A DNA stretch of 64,000 bases, taken from positions 59,389-123,388 of the IMG/VR virus record IMGVR_UViG_3300009129_000005. One strand, 5' to 3'. The position numbers and the translations under genes were made by a program. This stretch comes from a virus. The notes beneath the pieces are model-generated. The model was not told the DNA's origin. It saw nothing but the letters and a program-made list of their open reading frames with translations, and did no database searches. Each line of letters opens with the position of its first letter. The stretch's first letter is position 1. Positions 8,735 through 16,581 of this stretch are shown one piece after another.

Positions 8735-9904
8735 TTACTGGAATGACAAGTTACTTGCGTTAACATCAATTTTAGAAACGTAGTCCGCCGCATTACCAAG
8801 AGATGAAGCCTGGTTATTTAGCTCAACATAGCCATAACGTGTCATAAATGATACTGTTGGCTCGAATGTTGCCGGATCTAATACTGTGCCTGAAGACATT
8901 AGTGGAATGTATGGGCAATAAAATGCTGCCGCATCAATTTCACCGTCGCCTTTATAGCCAACTAGTACTGGAGCATTATCTGCCGCGTACTGGTCAACAA
9001 AAACACGCATAGTGCCATTCAAAGTACCTACAAATTTAGTATTTGTTGGAGCTTCAAAAGGTCCTTCAGTTGTTCTTGCGAACGCTGAAGTTGTTGCACT
9101 TTGTAGTACTGTTAACATAGTTGGTGAAACAACGACATAGTTACCTGCACCACGACGTGTTCTTGCCGCGATTAGGTTAGCTGATCTGTTTATAAGAACT
9201 GCTAGTGCCGCATGTTGGTCTCCAACGAAAGTTGCTGTACCTGATACTGAACCTTGGTCATATGTATCAGTTGCCGCGCCTGCTAATGTACGTAGTGAAC
9301 CGATCACTTCTTGATCAATCTCAGCAGTAATTTCTTGGGCAAGTGCCTGCATAATTTCTGCTTCAACGTCTAGACCGTGCATTGCGTTTGCGTCTTGAGC
9401 CGCTTCAAACGTCCAACGAGCACTCAATTTACGAGTTTTCGCTTCAACTGTTTGCTTCAATACTTGGATAGAAAGTTTCTTTCCAGCTTCTGCTTCTAAA
9501 GAAGAAGTTGAAGTTGCTGCGCCTGCTGATGCGTTTGCATCACCTGAGTATCCTTTTGCAATTGCAAATGGAGATAAAGCTTCATCACCTGCTGAAACGC
9601 CTGATGCTGTTTCGCCATATCTTACTCTAAGTGTATGTATTTGTCCTACTGGACCTGTCATAGGCTGTACGCCTACAAGTTCGTTTGCGATAACTGTTGG
9701 CATCACACGTCTGATAACTGGAAGAATCACTTTGTTAAGTGATGCAACGTTACCCGCCATAGTTGTGCCAGCTGTAGCTGATTCTGAAAGGTAGCTCTTA
9801 GTGTTTTCAAGAACTGATTCCATTACAACCTTTTTGTTACCTTCTAAGCCATCTGTTAGGGCGTCTTTTGTAACGTCCCAATTTTCAAATAGATTCTGTG
9901 TCAT
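8735..9904 (-). CDS. gp23: Major capsid protein (gp23-like)
   Basis: 389 residues; ATG at 9902-9904 with a strong AAGGAGAATT ribosome site. Position directly after the protease and scaffold genes is the T4 order 21-22-23. The sequence fits a gp23 family member: LPVIRRVMPTVIANELVGVQP near the N-terminus, an EITAEIDQEVIGSL helix, a middle NLIAARTRRGAGNYVVVSP, and PYIPLMSSGTVLDPATFEP then TRYGYVELN near the end. It is shorter than T4 gp23 (521 residues), as in many marine relatives. It forms the hexamers of the head and is presumably trimmed by gp21. A terminator follows at 8675-8706. Confidence 0.93.
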   Translation of the reverse strand: MTQNLFENWDVTKDALTDGLEGNKKVVMESVLENTKSYLSESATAGTTMAGNVASLNKVILPVIRRVMPTVIANELVGVQPMTGPVGQIHTLRVRYGETASGVSAGDEALSPFAIAKGYSGDANASAGAATSTSSLEAEAGKKLSIQVLKQTVEAKTRKLSARWTFEAAQDANAMHGLDVEAEIMQALAQEITAEIDQEVIGSLRTLAGAATDTYDQGSVSGTATFVGDQHAALAVLINRSANLIAARTRRGAGNYVVVSPTMLTVLQSATTSAFARTTEGPFEAPTNTKFVGTLNGTMRVFVDQYAADNAPVLVGYKGDGEIDAAAFYCPYIPLMSSGTVLDPATFEPTVSFMTRYGYVELNNQASSLGNAADYVSKIDVNASNLSFQ

Positions 9905-9916
9905 TTGGAATTCTCC

Positions 9917-11017
9917 TTAGTTGATTCCTGCTAACTTTTTAAGGTTAATAATTTCGGCTTCACTATCCGTGTTTGCTGGAGTGTTAGCCTTGTTACCGGT
10001 AATCTCAGTCTTCTGAGATTCTGTTAGTGTTTTTTGTGAATCTTTGTTTGTGCCTGACTCATTAAGTACCGTTGGTAGGTATTTGTTGAATTGGGCTTTT
10101 AACTTGCTTGTAGCTATGCTTTCAAGTAAGTTGTTCATTAATTCACGTTTATCTTTGGCCAAAGGAGACATAAGTTCAGTTATAACTGCCTCACGCTCAC
10201 GGCTTTCATTAATTCTAGCAACTTCATTTGTTGCTTCAGTAATTTTTGCCTCTTTAGCTTCAATTTCTTTTTGCGATTCTTCAATTTGAGTCTTCGCATC
10301 TGAAAGTTCTTTTGAAAGTTTTGAAATATGTGTTCCCTCAGCGATATGCGAACCCATAAACTCAGCCGCAAAAGTTTCGAACAGTTTACGTCCGAACATA
10401 TTTTCTTTTGCCTGCTTAATATCTTCTTTTAACGTACCTAATTCTGTTGTAAGTGTCTTATCAACAATAGTAGCTAGTTTTGTAGAAGCCTTGTCTATGA
10501 AGTCAGTTTTTGCTTTGGTAATCATTTCTTTACCTTCTGCAACAAGTTTTACCTTTTGTTCAATAAGGTCTTTCTTGTCTTTATGGAATTCATTAAGTTC
10601 TGAAGTAAGTTGTTCCATCACAAAGTCTTCTAACTTCTCAAAATTGCTTTCTTGAAGTTTTCTGTCGTTGCGTAGTTCGCCAATTTCCTTTTTAAGTGTT
10701 TCCATAACAAACTTATCAAGGAGCTCAGCATGTTCTGCGATTTTACGTTTATACTCAACTTGAGATTCAACTGCCGCTTTTTTATCTGCTGCAAATTCTG
10801 CTAATTCAGTTTTAATTGTATCTGATACCATTGCATCTAGTGCTTCCACCATTTGCGTTTTGTCAGTTTCATATCTGTTAGCGAATTCTTCACGTAATTC
10901 GGCAGTGATCTCTTCACGAGCTTCACTTAATCTTGCTTCCCATGCTTCTGAAAGTGTTGAACGCACTTCCTCAGATAGGACTTCTGAACTTAGGAGTTGT
11001 TCTATTGCATTTGCCAT
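9917..11017 (-). CDS. gp22: Prohead core scaffold protein (gp22-like)
   Basis: 366 residues, almost wholly charged alpha-helix (long Glu/Lys-rich coiled coils such as SDAKTQIEESQKEIEAKEAK), as expected of the T4 core scaffold that is degraded by the prohead protease. It starts MANAIEQLLSSEVLSEEVR with GGAGAAG upstream of the ATG at 11015-11017, directly abutting the protease stop. The C-terminus (EIINLKKLAGIN) is short and conserved-looking. Neighbours gp21 and gp23 make the assignment secure. Confidence 0.88.
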   Translation of the reverse strand: MANAIEQLLSSEVLSEEVRSTLSEAWEARLSEAREEITAELREEFANRYETDKTQMVEALDAMVSDTIKTELAEFAADKKAAVESQVEYKRKIAEHAELLDKFVMETLKKEIGELRNDRKLQESNFEKLEDFVMEQLTSELNEFHKDKKDLIEQKVKLVAEGKEMITKAKTDFIDKASTKLATIVDKTLTTELGTLKEDIKQAKENMFGRKLFETFAAEFMGSHIAEGTHISKLSKELSDAKTQIEESQKEIEAKEAKITEATNEVARINESREREAVITELMSPLAKDKRELMNNLLESIATSKLKAQFNKYLPTVLNESGTNKDSQKTLTESQKTEITGNKANTPANTDSEAEIINLKKLAGIN

Positions 11018-11647
11018 TTAGCTTCTCCTAATATCTAGTTTTTCAATGAACTTTAATACTTCCTTCTGGAGGTATTGATTTGCTATTGTGTCGTCTTTTA
11101 CTGCGGATGCAACGTCAAGTAAGATGTTACCACGTTTACCATTCATAATTTGTTCATATAAAGGGTCTGGGTAAGCATCTGGTGCACTTGGATTAGCAAC
11201 AAGATCAACTGTTTGAATTTCAAACTCGCTAACATTGCCGCTTTCTGTTACATTTCCACTACCTCTTGACGAAACGCCAAGTTTTACTCCATTCTCTATA
11301 AGGGTTTTACAAATATTTCCCATTGGAGTAGGTAACAGTTTTAATCGACCATAACCGTCTTGACCGTCCATCCACATTTTTTCAATCATGTGACTAACAC
11401 GGTCTAAATTAACTTGCAAATCATCTGGATGATCTGCCTCGCCTAAAACCGAATATCCAGTTTCAATTTTTTCTTGTATTGCTTTAACAGCTTTTGAAAT
11501 TTCATTAACTGGGTAAACTCTTGAGTTTTGATTACGAGTATTTCCTTGTACAAAGATACCTTGCATAAAAAGGCTTTTACCGTCCTGAGCTGTCTCAGTT
11601 ATGATTTTAGCCTGATCATATGTTAGGTTCTCTTTAAGTGTAAGCAT
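11018..11647 (-). CDS. gp21: Prohead protease (gp21-like)
   Basis: 209 residues. The fold of the T4-type prohead serine protease is recognisable: GIFVQGNTRNQNSRVYP at the N-terminal strand, then GEADHPD with the presumed catalytic His, and KLGVSSRGSGNV with the presumed nucleophile Ser, then VDLVANPSAPDA. It cleaves scaffold and capsid N-termini during head maturation and itself. It starts 2 bases after the acidic core protein stop; the ribosome site is weak, so translational coupling is likely. Confidence 0.92.
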   Translation of the reverse strand: MLTLKENLTYDQAKIITETAQDGKSLFMQGIFVQGNTRNQNSRVYPVNEISKAVKAIQEKIETGYSVLGEADHPDDLQVNLDRVSHMIEKMWMDGQDGYGRLKLLPTPMGNICKTLIENGVKLGVSSRGSGNVTESGNVSEFEIQTVDLVANPSAPDAYPDPLYEQIMNGKRGNILLDVASAVKDDTIANQYLQKEVLKFIEKLDIRRS

Positions 11648-11649
11648 AA

Positions 11650-12555
11650 TTATTCAGCTTTGCCTTTTTTCTCAGCGCCATGACCTTTTGGTTCTGCTTT
11701 AAGATCGCCTGCCTCTTGTGGGCCATCAACGTTCATATCTTTAGCATCGCCTGTTAGGCCTTTTTTGCTGCCGTCTGAAGATTTCTTAGACATGTCTACT
11801 GCTTTGCCGCCCATATCGTTTTTACCTGCAACTGGTGACGCTTTACCGTCATCGCCTGCTGGCATACTAACTGGAGCTGCTTTTAGTTCTGCACCTTCTT
11901 CGATTTCTTCTGTTTTTTCATCGGCTTCATCTTTTGCTTCTTCTACTTCCTCTTTATCAGATTTAGTATCTTCAGCTTTAGTGTCCTCAACAACAGCAGT
12001 TTCTTCCATTTCTGGTTCCATTTCTAGTTCTGGTTCCATTTCTGGTTCCATTTCCATTTCTGGCTCTTCTGCTGGAGCTTCGTCGCCCATTACTTTAGCA
12101 AATTCTGCTTTTAGATCAGCTAGTGCGTCTTCAACGTCTACTAACTTATCTTCAATCTCTGCGTGATCTTCTTCGTGACTGTCTACTTCACCGTCACCGT
12201 CCATATCAGCTTCGCCATCTTCATCTGATAATTCCATTTCAGCTTCTGGTTCTGTTAGTTCAGCTTCGGGTGCGTCTTCGCCCTCAGAATCTTCACCATA
12301 CATCTCTTCTGCTTCAATTTCGTCATCATCTTCTTCGATGTCGTCAATGAAGTCGTCAGCTTTTTCGTCGCCTATTGCTTCATCTATATCTTCTTCCGCT
12401 ACTTCATCTTCAACAACTTCGTCTGCTTCGACTAAGTCATTCCAGATTTCACGTGCTTTTTCTACGAATGCTTCGTGTAAGAGGTCAGAAGCTTTAGCCT
12501 CCTCACCATTAACTAGGCTTTCTATTACTTTAATATAACGTTCGCGAGTACTCAT
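11650..12555 (-). CDS. Acidic prohead core / internal head protein
   Basis: 301 residues with an extraordinary Asp/Glu content: after an ordinary helical N-terminus (STRERYIKVIESLVNGEEAK) the protein is mostly acidic tracts, including tandem MEPEMEPE-type repeats near residue 165, and ends in a Lys/Gly-rich tail. Position between portal and protease corresponds to the small core proteins gp67/gp68 of T4. The N-terminal pattern is like the gp68-type proteins of marine phages as I recall them. Likely a prohead core component, possibly mimicking nucleic acid charge in the empty shell. AGGAG precedes the ATG at 12553-12555. Confidence 0.7.
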   Translation of the reverse strand: MSTRERYIKVIESLVNGEEAKASDLLHEAFVEKAREIWNDLVEADEVVEDEVAEEDIDEAIGDEKADDFIDDIEEDDDEIEAEEMYGEDSEGEDAPEAELTEPEAEMELSDEDGEADMDGDGEVDSHEEDHAEIEDKLVDVEDALADLKAEFAKVMGDEAPAEEPEMEMEPEMEPELEMEPEMEETAVVEDTKAEDTKSDKEEVEEAKDEADEKTEEIEEGAELKAAPVSMPAGDDGKASPVAGKNDMGGKAVDMSKKSSDGSKKGLTGDAKDMNVDGPQEAGDLKAEPKGHGAEKKGKAE

Positions 12556-12589
12556 TTGACATTCTCCTTTATCGAGGTTATAACGTATG

Positions 12590-12597
12590 TATTTAGT
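12590..12597 (-). promoter_or_regulatory. Possible variant late box ACTAAATA
   Basis: Minus-strand ACTAAATA lies 35 bases upstream of the acidic core gene and just after a terminator, where a fresh promoter is needed. It departs from NATAAATA at one position. The same octamer occurs upstream of the gene at 47441. Confidence 0.35.
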
Positions 12598-12626
12598 CTT
12601 GGTTTACGGTAAGATGTCTTAAATAC

Positions 12627-12654
12627 AAAAAAAACCGTGGTTTTGACGCCACGG
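12627..12654 (-). terminator. Intrinsic terminator after the portal operon
   Basis: Minus strand: CCGTGG, loop CGTCAAAA, CCACGG, then eight T. It lies 33 bases after the 65-residue gene and separates the portal transcript from the core/protease/capsid transcript. Confidence 0.88.
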
Positions 12655-12686
12655 CTATGATTTTTGTCGTTATGTAGGTGTATTAC

Positions 12687-12884
12687 TTATTCTTTATCTT
12701 GGCTAGTGCCATACTGTAATTGCACGTCTTCTATCTTATCTGCATGTTCAGATCGTGTCATTTCACGTCTATTTCGCATTTTATTTAAATGTTTTAACGT
12801 CAACTTAGGTCTACGAGTATCATCTTCGTCCCATTTATTGAAGTTATCATCTTTTGCGTTTTGTGCTAATTCATTAAATCGCAT
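12687..12884 (-). CDS. Small conserved protein after portal (gp67 position)
   Basis: 65 residues from the ATG at 12882-12884, which overlaps the last codons of the portal gene and has AGGAG 9 bases upstream. A longer reading from a GTG at 12929 would lie inside the portal gene and lacks support. The product starts MRFNELAQNAKDD and is highly charged (KWDEDDTRRPKLTLKHL), probably helical. T4 has the small core protein gp67 in this place, but the sequence itself is not diagnostic. Confidence 0.65.
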   Translation of the reverse strand: MRFNELAQNAKDDNFNKWDEDDTRRPKLTLKHLNKMRNRREMTRSEHADKIEDVQLQYGTSQDKE

Positions 12885-14544
12885 CGTCTGGTACTCCTGT
12901 ATCTCCACCAGCATCTGGTACTTCTGCACCGCCAGTGTCTCCTAAGTCGGATTCGGGTTCTGCATTTTCTGCGTCGACATCAGTAGGTTGGAAACTATCT
13001 ACGTCTGAGCCTCGTAATCCCATTCCACCCAAGTCACCGGTTGCTGAGCCCGATGGTTTATTACCTGCTTGGTTTTCTTCTTTCCACATTCTTTCATTCT
13101 CAACCATTTCTTCTTCGTTAAGTCCTAAGTATCTTGCAAGTATAAATCTTCTTGATAGATAAGGAACACCTTCAATAGAACTGAATAGATTTGCTTTTTG
13201 TGCATCAATTTCAATTGTTCTATATTGTGAGAAACTTTGTGGTTCAGTAAATGATAAATCAAATAAACTAGCACTAATATCTAGTCCTCTGTGTTTACAA
13301 AATAATTTAAACTCATGGTCTAATGCTTGTTGTAGTGTTAGTTGTAATCTTTCACAATACTTCGCAAAACGGAATTCTTGAATCATTGCTGTACCTATAC
13401 GTCCGTCATTAAACGCCGCTATACCGTCTTCACTTCCAGTAGGAAGGTACGATGTTGGTACACGAAGTCCACGCATTAACTTGTTATTAAAGTATTTTAA
13501 ATCATCAATCTCACCAAGGTTTTCACCACCCGGTAAAACTTCAACTTTAGATCCACGTCCTTCTGCTGTTTGTGCAAAGAAATAATCTTCCATTATTGAT
13601 AACGGATTATAAGCCGCATCAACAACTTTAGTACCACCACCACTCATATTTGGAATACGTGTTTGGTGTACCTCGTTTTTAACTCTTTCAACAAAGCCCA
13701 TTGCTTTGTGTGCTGGCATATTACCTACGTCAATATAGAACACACGTCTTTCAGGTGCTCTTTGTACACGATAGATAATAATACTATCTTCTAATAATTC
13801 TTTTTGTTTATAAACTTTAAATACAGGTTCTAAAATACTATCACCAAATGGCCAGTTACTATTCATTCCATCTGATAAACTAACATGTACTACATGCGTA
13901 GAGTCTACTGCAAATTCTGAATTCATACCTGATGAGTTTGGTGTTACAATACCTGCATTTCCTTTTCCTACTGTATAACCTGTTGTAGGATTAACTGCTG
14001 TAGCATCTTGATGTTTTTTAGTATCTGTTGCTACTAACTCTTGTAAGTTAAGTGCAATATTTTTAATAACGTATTGATCAATTCTTCTGCCTTCGCTTTC
14101 ATTGACAATTGTTTTTACTACATCACCGGATTGTACCGCAATAAGTTTATATGTTTCTGGATCTCTAATAAAAAATTGATCTCCATATTTAATGCAAGAT
14201 CTAAACATAGAAAAAATTCTACGTTCAAAGTTATTAATGTTAACCCATTGTTTTAATGTAGTTTCTAATGCAGTTACTTCTGAATCAGTTGGATTTGTTT
14301 TATATTGAATTTCAAATGGTATATTAGATTCTGGATGTAATTGTGTACTAAATTCTGCAATTGTATCAAGTGCCGCATTAATTTCACTGTCTTGATCCAT
14401 TTGATCATATTGTGTGTAACGTTCAATACGGTTTGGTTGGCCCGAGTATACCTCTGGTAGCCAACTCTGCCAACGGCTGGTATTCGCTGATCCGCTTGTT
14501 CCATCCATTGGATTATATCTTGTAAAGTGTTTTTTCCAACTCAT
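12874..14544 (-). CDS. gp20: Portal vertex protein (gp20-like)
   Basis: 556 residues. Typical gp20 features are seen: SRWQSWLPEVYSGQPNRIERY near the start, DQDSEINAALDTIAEF, the FRSCIKYGDQFF helix, VYKQKELLEDSIIIYRVQRAPERRVFY in the middle, VEVLPGGENLGEIDDLKYF and LRVPTSYLPTG. These match the conserved portal core used for marine myovirus surveys. It forms the dodecameric DNA channel at the head vertex. The C-terminal tail is Asp/Gly-rich and variable. It is driven by a late box at 14570-14577 and probably also by read-through from the tape-measure-like genes. Confidence 0.95.
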   Translation of the reverse strand: MSWKKHFTRYNPMDGTSGSANTSRWQSWLPEVYSGQPNRIERYTQYDQMDQDSEINAALDTIAEFSTQLHPESNIPFEIQYKTNPTDSEVTALETTLKQWVNINNFERRIFSMFRSCIKYGDQFFIRDPETYKLIAVQSGDVVKTIVNESEGRRIDQYVIKNIALNLQELVATDTKKHQDATAVNPTTGYTVGKGNAGIVTPNSSGMNSEFAVDSTHVVHVSLSDGMNSNWPFGDSILEPVFKVYKQKELLEDSIIIYRVQRAPERRVFYIDVGNMPAHKAMGFVERVKNEVHQTRIPNMSGGGTKVVDAAYNPLSIMEDYFFAQTAEGRGSKVEVLPGGENLGEIDDLKYFNNKLMRGLRVPTSYLPTGSEDGIAAFNDGRIGTAMIQEFRFAKYCERLQLTLQQALDHEFKLFCKHRGLDISASLFDLSFTEPQSFSQYRTIEIDAQKANLFSSIEGVPYLSRRFILARYLGLNEEEMVENERMWKEENQAGNKPSGSATGDLGGMGLRGSDVDSFQPTDVDAENAEPESDLGDTGGAEVPDAGGDTGVPDDAI

Positions 14545-14569
14545 AGTGTGTTTTGCCTCATTCTATTTG

Positions 14570-14577
14570 TATTTATC
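14570..14577 (-). promoter_or_regulatory. Late promoter box GATAAATA for gp20
   Basis: Minus-strand GATAAATA in the 39-base gap before the portal gene; predicted start near 14564, about 20 bases before the ATG, leaving room for the GAGG ribosome site. Confidence 0.6.
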
Positions 14578-14583
14578 TATTGT

Positions 14584-16581
14584 TTAACCGTTTATGTAAC
14601 CCATTGCAATTCTGGCTTCTTTGCTAAACTGAATATTCTCTTTTATTTGAATTTCTTTTTCAAGTGATGTTATCATTAATTTTGTTAATCTTATCTGTTC
14701 CTCTATTTGCCTTTTCTTTGCGTTTCCTACCGCACCAGAAAAATCCCTAGGAGTATTAGTTATTATATTAGGATTTGTAAGAGTTGTCAACCTTTCTTTC
14801 AACATTGGAAGGTCTTTTTCAGTTGCATTTGCTGGTAAATCAGCTACATTTTCTAAAACAGTCGTAGCTGACACTTTAGATGTGTCATTTTTACTAGAAT
14901 TTACTGTATTATCTTTAGATTCTACTGTAGCATCGCTATCTTCTTTATAATCATTAAATAAACCATTTAACCAATCTGAACCATCAGCTAATAATCCAGT
15001 TACAAATTCCAACTTCTCACCCATATCTTGCATAGGATATGTAATAAACTCTTGGGCTGTTAGAAACATTTTTGACATATCATTCATTGCTACAGTTGAT
15101 TTACCACTTGCTTCTTGCATTTTTGCTTGAATCTTTTTTTGTTCTTCCATATTTACGCCTTCTAACTTACCAAAGTTTTGCATTATTAAGTATAAACTAT
15201 TTTGCAAACTCTGTACTCTACCAATACCTTGATTACCTGCGGCAACGGCCGCTAATCTTTCTCTATCATATGTTGCTAATATATCTATTAAAAAAGTTTC
15301 AGATAATTTACCACCTGTAGTTTCTGCATCTTGAACTGTTTCATTAATTTTTGTAAGTAATCCAGGAAGTGCTACTTCTAAAGCACCTACTGCTTCACCA
15401 TCCATTGCACGTAATACTTGTATAATATCAAAATTACCCATATTGTGAGAAAACTGAGCTGTTGCATTATTCATTGCTGTTTGTACTTGTCCCAATAAAT
15501 CAGATGGTCCAACATCTGAAAATAGAGAAATTTGTTTTGCAAGAGATTCAACTACGTCTGCTGTTTTTTCTAATCCTTGATCTTCTATTGCCGCAAGTCC
15601 TGCCGCTAAGTTTGTGTCTGACAATGCACCTAACATTTTTGCCATTGTCTCACCTCTAGTAAGTGCTGTTAAGTTTGCTATTGCTCCTGATTCAAGTACT
15701 AATGATTTAAAACTAGCCTCAAGTGCTTCACCTTCTCCTACTAGTTGTTTATCTAACTGTCCTGTTATACGTTGCGTTTCTATATAACCTGCATAAGCAT
15801 TCATTAAATCTACGTTTGACATACCCAAGTCACCTAATATTTCTGAATTATCAGAAAGTCTTTTAAACATTCCTATATATGCTTGAGCACCTCGAGATAC
15901 ATCTCCGCCTATGCCTACCATTGTTCCACCAAAATTACTAATAATTGATGCAAAACTTTTATACGTTATACCTGCTTGAAAACTGTCTTTATATAATTGA
16001 TCAAATACATCAGCAGTGTCATATACAATAGCACCGGAGTCTATCATCATTTTTTGTACTTCAGCAAACTGTTCAAACTTGGCTGCATTCCAACCTGCCC
16101 ATGCTAACCCAATATCTACTGCTACGTTGGCTACTTGTCCTAAAGTTTTTGTCATCATCTTAGCAAATGGAATTTGTGCCGCTGTACTTTTGTCTAACTT
16201 GCCTGACGCTCCTTTAAGTTTCTTTACTATATCTTCAGTCGCACTAACCATACTAGTTAATGGCTTCTCTGAATCACCAAAGAAAGTAGCAGTGTCTTTT
16301 ATTTGCTGTGCACCTTTTAATAATAAACTTGATCTACCTTTTGCATTTTCTTCATTTGCCTTAGAATTTTTTACTCCAATTTGTAAATTCTTTTCTACTG
16401 CTTCTATAATTTCATCATCTAACTTAGTGTTCTTTTTAACATCACCTAACATTTCTTTAGTAAGAGAAACTGCATTCTTTGATTGCATTGCCAATGCTTC
16501 CATTGTTGTTTCACTTGCCCAAGCTGGTACCTGAAGTATTAAATCATCTGAAATTGGTATTTGATTTGTTTTATCAGCCAT
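14584..16581 (-). CDS. Tape-measure-like tail protein, paralog 1
   Basis: 665 residues, mostly alpha-helical, with a small hydrophobic segment around VAVDIGLAWAGW and a charged, low-complexity C-terminal third. The start region (LILQVPAWASETTMEAL) matches that of the next gene upstream (LIYQQYPWATEITLEKV), as do MMIDSGAIVYD versus QLIDFGAVVSD and DLGMSNVDLMN versus DFGMGIQDQTR, so the two are tandem paralogs. Length and helix content fit a tail tape-measure protein (T4 gp29 is 590 residues), but I cannot confirm it by motif. Start at 16579-16581 overlaps the upstream stop by one base. A sigma70-like promoter lies inside it at 14762-14790. Confidence 0.55.
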   Translation of the reverse strand: MADKTNQIPISDDLILQVPAWASETTMEALAMQSKNAVSLTKEMLGDVKKNTKLDDEIIEAVEKNLQIGVKNSKANEENAKGRSSLLLKGAQQIKDTATFFGDSEKPLTSMVSATEDIVKKLKGASGKLDKSTAAQIPFAKMMTKTLGQVANVAVDIGLAWAGWNAAKFEQFAEVQKMMIDSGAIVYDTADVFDQLYKDSFQAGITYKSFASIISNFGGTMVGIGGDVSRGAQAYIGMFKRLSDNSEILGDLGMSNVDLMNAYAGYIETQRITGQLDKQLVGEGEALEASFKSLVLESGAIANLTALTRGETMAKMLGALSDTNLAAGLAAIEDQGLEKTADVVESLAKQISLFSDVGPSDLLGQVQTAMNNATAQFSHNMGNFDIIQVLRAMDGEAVGALEVALPGLLTKINETVQDAETTGGKLSETFLIDILATYDRERLAAVAAGNQGIGRVQSLQNSLYLIMQNFGKLEGVNMEEQKKIQAKMQEASGKSTVAMNDMSKMFLTAQEFITYPMQDMGEKLEFVTGLLADGSDWLNGLFNDYKEDSDATVESKDNTVNSSKNDTSKVSATTVLENVADLPANATEKDLPMLKERLTTLTNPNIITNTPRDFSGAVGNAKKRQIEEQIRLTKLMITSLEKEIQIKENIQFSKEARIAMGYING
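14762..14790 (-). promoter_or_regulatory. Sigma70-type promoter inside a coding region
   Basis: Minus strand: TTGACA (14785-14790), 17-base spacer, TATAAT (14762-14767), preceded by AAAGG like the other sigma70-type sites of this window. Both hexamers are perfect. Start would be near 14755, still inside the gene, toward the portal. It may be chance within the Leu-Thr-Thr-Leu codons. Confidence 0.45.

Noticed and set aside
12338-12538. Plus-strand Ser-rich ORFs opposite the acidic core gene
   Set aside because: They are mirror images of the Glu/Asp-rich codons on the minus strand (GAA/GAT read as TTC/ATC), without ribosome sites.
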